A stretch of 7,167 bases of DNA, taken from assembly GCA_946617545.1 (NCBI GenBank), contig CAMOKK010000067.1, positions 1 to 7,167 on the forward strand, given 5' to 3'. The translations under genes were made by a program, and so were the position numbers. Shown one piece after another: positions 7,044-7,167 of the stretch. Origin of the DNA: an uncultured Bacteroidales bacterium. GTDB taxonomy: Bacteria; Bacteroidota; Bacteroidia; Bacteroidales; UBA932. Under the pieces are notes generated by a model. It ran no database searches, was not told the origin of the DNA, and worked only from the letters and a program-made list of their open reading frames with translations. How positions within the stretch are numbered: position 1 is the first letter of the stretch; each line of letters starts with the position of its first letter.

Positions 7044-7167
7044 TTGGTCTGGTACTTGTCCCGTTGCAGTTCTGTGAGCAGCGGGGCATTTTTTTGTTCC
7101 TGCAGGGTGGGGTCCAGGTCCAGGACATGCTGGGCATAGGTGCGGGCATCGGAGAGGATGAGCCCGT
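7022..7167 (-). CDS. recG: C-terminal fragment of a minus-strand gene, probably ATP-dependent DNA helicase RecG
   Basis: On the minus strand a frame is open from the window edge to TGA at 7024-7022, giving 47 residues that begin GLILSDARTYAQHVLDLDP and end RDKYQTKDYSRIS. The other two minus-strand frames are poor in this stretch (Pro/Cys-rich and unlike a protein), so this frame is preferred. The pattern of an ARxxAxxxLxxDPxLxxxxNxxLxxxL helix pair followed by a polar tail ending in a hydroxy-rich Ser-Arg-Ile-Ser resembles the C-terminus of Bacteroidetes RecG, the helicase that remodels stalled forks and branched DNA. The identification is from a short tail only and no helicase motif is visible. 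The 5' part lies beyond the window. It converges with the peptidase gene, 71 bp between stop codons. Confidence 0.55.
   Translation of the reverse strand, partial: GLILSDARTYAQHVLDLDPTLQEQKNAPLLTELQRDKYQTKDYSRIS

Overview
The window looks like chromosomal DNA from a GC-rich member of the Bacteroidota, probably a Bacteroidales-type gut or rumen organism. Three observations support this: promoter-like sites match the Bacteroidetes consensus (TTTG, about 19-22 bp, TAnnTTTG); start codons are preceded by A/T-rich sequence with no Shine-Dalgarno motif; and the proteins read as Bacteroidetes versions of their families (PdxA with GDSNGIG, a WYL regulator, a DPP5-like S9 peptidase lipoprotein). Genus cannot be decided from the sequence alone.

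Left part (1-1240): gap (glycolytic GAPDH) lies on the minus strand and ends in a strong intrinsic terminator nested inside a second inverted repeat. It is divergent from rnhA (RNase HI). The 153-bp gap/rnhA intergenic region holds a promoter for each gene and an 8-bp-arm palindrome at the expected -33 position of the gap promoter. The rnhA promoter sits so close to its start codon that the mRNA is probably leaderless.

Middle part (1731-6950): a promoter candidate precedes a tight four-gene plus-strand cluster: pdxA (vitamin B6 synthesis), a lipoprotein of the seven-bladed-propeller lactonase (6-phosphogluconolactonase-like) family, a WYL-domain transcription regulator, and a DPP5-like S9 dipeptidyl-peptidase lipoprotein. 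The gaps are 3 nt, 3 nt and an 11-nt overlap, so one operon is likely. The genes do not form an obvious single pathway: one cytosolic cofactor enzyme, two exported enzymes and a ligand-sensing type regulator.

Right end (6951-7167): the cluster converges on the 3' end of a minus-strand gene, probably recG, of which only 47 codons are visible. The 71-bp gap holds a C/G-rich hairpin that also has four G-runs in G-quadruplex spacing, and a 29-bp near-perfect palindrome that overlaps the stop codon of the minus-strand gene. These two structures are the least explained signals in the window.

I found no mobile element, CRISPR array, tRNA, rRNA or clear multi-gene novel system. Most of the window is ordinary housekeeping sequence, and the points worth a second look are mainly regulatory DNA.
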